From Plantago ovata (lineage: Eukaryota; Streptophyta; Magnoliopsida; Lamiales; Plantaginaceae): a stretch of 64,000 nucleotides of DNA. The position numbers and the translations under genes are program-made. The first letter of the stretch is position 1. Each line of letters starts with the position of its first letter. Positions 62,501-64,000 of this stretch are shown here, in pieces. The stretch spans positions 6,387,545 to 6,451,544 of the forward strand of contig CM051456.1 of NCBI GenBank assembly GCA_028274465.1, read 5' to 3'. The notes under the pieces were generated by a model that had not been told where the DNA came from, made no database searches, and saw only the letters and a program-made list of their open reading frames with translations.

Positions 62501-63116
62501 TATTCGTGTATTTTCACATCCTCACTAAATATTGTATATGCTTTAGACCATGTTATCTGCATAAACCTTACTATACCTCCATCTATTAGCAAGCTTCCCA
62601 TATAATTTCATTGACTTTTTTGAGTTCCGGTTTGACCTCTTCCAAATCATACTGGAAAATAATTAGCAAAGTTATATTCTGAAAGTATAACCATTATACT
62701 TTCATAATATAACTTGGTTAATTATTTTTCCAGTATGATTTGGAAGAGGTCAAACCAGGCCTCAAAAAAAGCAATGAAATGAAATGGAAAGCTTGCTCAT
62801 AGATTGAGGGAGTACGCTCATAGATTGAGGGAGTACAATTAGCTGGGGATTCTTTCAGCTGACAGTCTGTAATTTCTACTCATGGCTTTATCATTGCATC
62901 CTTCTTTTTCAGGTTAATATCTTGGTGCATGCTGCATCAATGACACCCCGAGAGCTTTCAACATTGGAGAAGTTGGGGAATAGCACATTGAATGGGCATA
63001 AAGATGCCGAAGCCGGCACCCTGTGGGACGTCTTCCGAAGGCAGGATGTTCCTAAACTTGAGGAATATCTTAGAAAATATGACCAGGAGTTTAGGCATAT
63101 CCTTCCACAACATCAA
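56524..63116 (+). CDS. JmjC/zf-4CXXC protein (KDM3, JMJ24/JMJ25-like), 5' part, frameshifted
   Basis: Exons 56524-56649, 57295-57404, 58445-58544, 58638-58740, 59617-59995, 61530-61862 and 62913-63116; the gene continues past the window. Residues about 50-105 form a RING-like zf-4CXXC_R1 finger (CHQC, QCKKC, YCIPC, SCPMC, CNCGGC). JmjC sequence follows (LQHFQF; then [65 protein letters not shown]). Family members bind chromatin; JMJ25/IBM1 types demethylate H3K9, while JMJ24 types are E3 ligases with a degenerate JmjC. Here the Fe-binding HxD is replaced by QYT in KLQYTVSD, so catalysis is unlikely. A run of six T (59837-59842) needs one more T to keep frame: assembly error or real lesion. 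The second Fe-binding His would lie beyond the edge. Confidence 0.85.
60535..61025. repeat. repeat-like insertion in JmjC intron 5
   Basis: GGAAGCACCGTATCCATACG at 60540 resembles the end GGAAGCACCGATACGAATA of the repeat at 63690-63822 (reverse strand) and the 6036-6540 element. The right boundary is not defined. Confidence 0.35.
62576..62812. mobile_element. hairpin MITE in JmjC intron 6
   Basis: A near-complete inverted repeat: CCTCCATCTATTAGCAAGC on the left and GCTTGCTCATAGATTGAGGG on the right, with arms such as GACCTCTTCCAAATCATACT pairing with AGTATGATTTGGAAGAGGTC. TA flanks both ends, which fits Stowaway. The last 22 bases are repeated once more at 62815-62836. Confidence 0.85.
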
Positions 63117-64000
63117 GTAATTCTCCGTAATCCTAACTGGCAATTTTGTAACTTGCATATATTTGCCATTTTGGATTTATGGAGACGAACCTAGAAATTT
63201 GATAGATCATAACCCTGATTTCTGTTACTTCATTTCCTATAGTCTTGGGTCAGTGGGTGCGTTATATTTGTATTGTGCTTGCTCAATGATTTATCTTTTC
63301 ATTGCTTCCTCTTCAGTGGTATGGTGTTCATTTGATTGTTACTTCATGCAGAAATCAGAAGATGGTTCGACTCTTTTAACTCGACTTTTTGTTATTATGT
63401 TGCTGTCTATGTAGCATGAATACGTTTAGCTGCCCAAGTTTTTACAAATAAAGCGTTTTCGTACTGACCAGCCTGGCCCATTTTAAAATATTGTTCAAAT
63501 TTCCATAAAGCAGGGTGCAAAACTATGCAAATAAACTTGGTTGGTCTGGAATCAAATATAACATACGTTTTGATGTTCTGCAATGGATTTTTTTAATTCT
63601 TTGATCATGTTCTTCTTTCTCTTTATATTTGAAACATGTTTCTCATTGAGTTATTATTTTTATTTATGTTGTCTAGGTGTTTTATAAAATGGATAAGTAA
63701 CAAATATATAATATAAAACGTATTTTTGACGTATTCGTATTACGATATTTTGATTTTTGCCGTTTTTTCGTGTTCATTTTGCATCGTATTCGTTTTGCAT
63801 ATTCGTATCGGTGCTTCCTAGGTTGCTGTGTCACAGACCTTCAATTTTATTTATAGAATTTTATAGAAACTAGAGTTTTAATATATTTGGTAATACTCCA
63901 TTCATTCAAATCTTTCAGTTTCCTCTATCATCCATCCTATGATCCTAGTATCCCCTGTCCCACTCAATTCTCTACATTTCTATGTTTGGCAACTTTTACT
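63117..64000 (+). other. JmjC intron 7 (incomplete)
   Basis: It follows the donor GTAATTCTCC. No downstream JmjC exon (an HPIHDQ-like motif would be expected) is visible before the window ends. Confidence 0.6.
63690..63822 (-). repeat. dispersed repeat shared with 6036-6540
   Basis: The reverse complement starts CCTAGGAAGCACCGATACG and continues ATACGAATACG, ACGAAAAAACGG and CAAAATATC blocks, matching 6045-6165 on the plus strand. It is probably one end of a transposon lying in the intron after exon 7. Confidence 0.65.

Overview
The window is nuclear DNA of a flowering plant, probably a core eudicot. It has AT-rich intergenic DNA, GT-AG introns, plant-only gene families (multi-copper laccases, a U-box/ARM E3 ligase, a CIB/BEE-type bHLH factor, F-box/LRR proteins, a KDM3-type JmjC protein), TATA boxes at plant-like spacing, and many Stowaway, hAT and Mutator-type non-autonomous transposons plus one solo LTR. 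The species cannot be fixed from sequence alone. All exon models come from reading frames, splice sites and family resemblance; no transcript or database evidence was available.

Layout. (1) 0.4-7 kb: three tandem, diverged copies on the minus strand of a small secreted-protein gene. They share a signal-peptide exon and promoter. Their last exons differ: LEA-like in the first, a Lys/Glu/Ser/Pro repeat in the third, and an expanded but frame-disconnected repeat in the second. This is the least familiar locus here. (2) 7-15 kb: repeat-rich intergenic DNA with a complete solo LTR, a Mutator-type element, a hAT-like element and a Stowaway MITE. (3) 15.2-19.6 kb: PUB5-like U-box E3 ligase (+). (4) 24.6-26.3 kb: bHLH transcription factor (+). 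(5) 29.0-31.5 kb: 20S proteasome beta-4 subunit (-). (6) 33.7-40.0 kb: two tandem laccases (+), each with six exons of identical length. (7) 42.1-48 kb: a tandem pair of F-box/LRR genes (-), the right copy intact and the left copy broken. A Pack-MULE carrying a host PHD/GNAT-like gene fragment, itself holding a second nested MITE, sits just upstream of the broken copy. (8) 48.2-53 kb: hAT and Stowaway elements and several minisatellites. (9) 53.5 kb to the right edge: the 5' part of a JmjC (KDM3/JMJ24-JMJ25 group) gene (+). Its zinc finger is intact, its Fe(II) HxD site is replaced, and a one-base frameshift lies in a T run.

The genes do not form a pathway. The main theme is tandem duplication followed by divergence (secreted repeat genes, laccases, F-box genes). 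In several cases the paralogue preserves the empty transposon site, so insertions can be ordered relative to the duplications.
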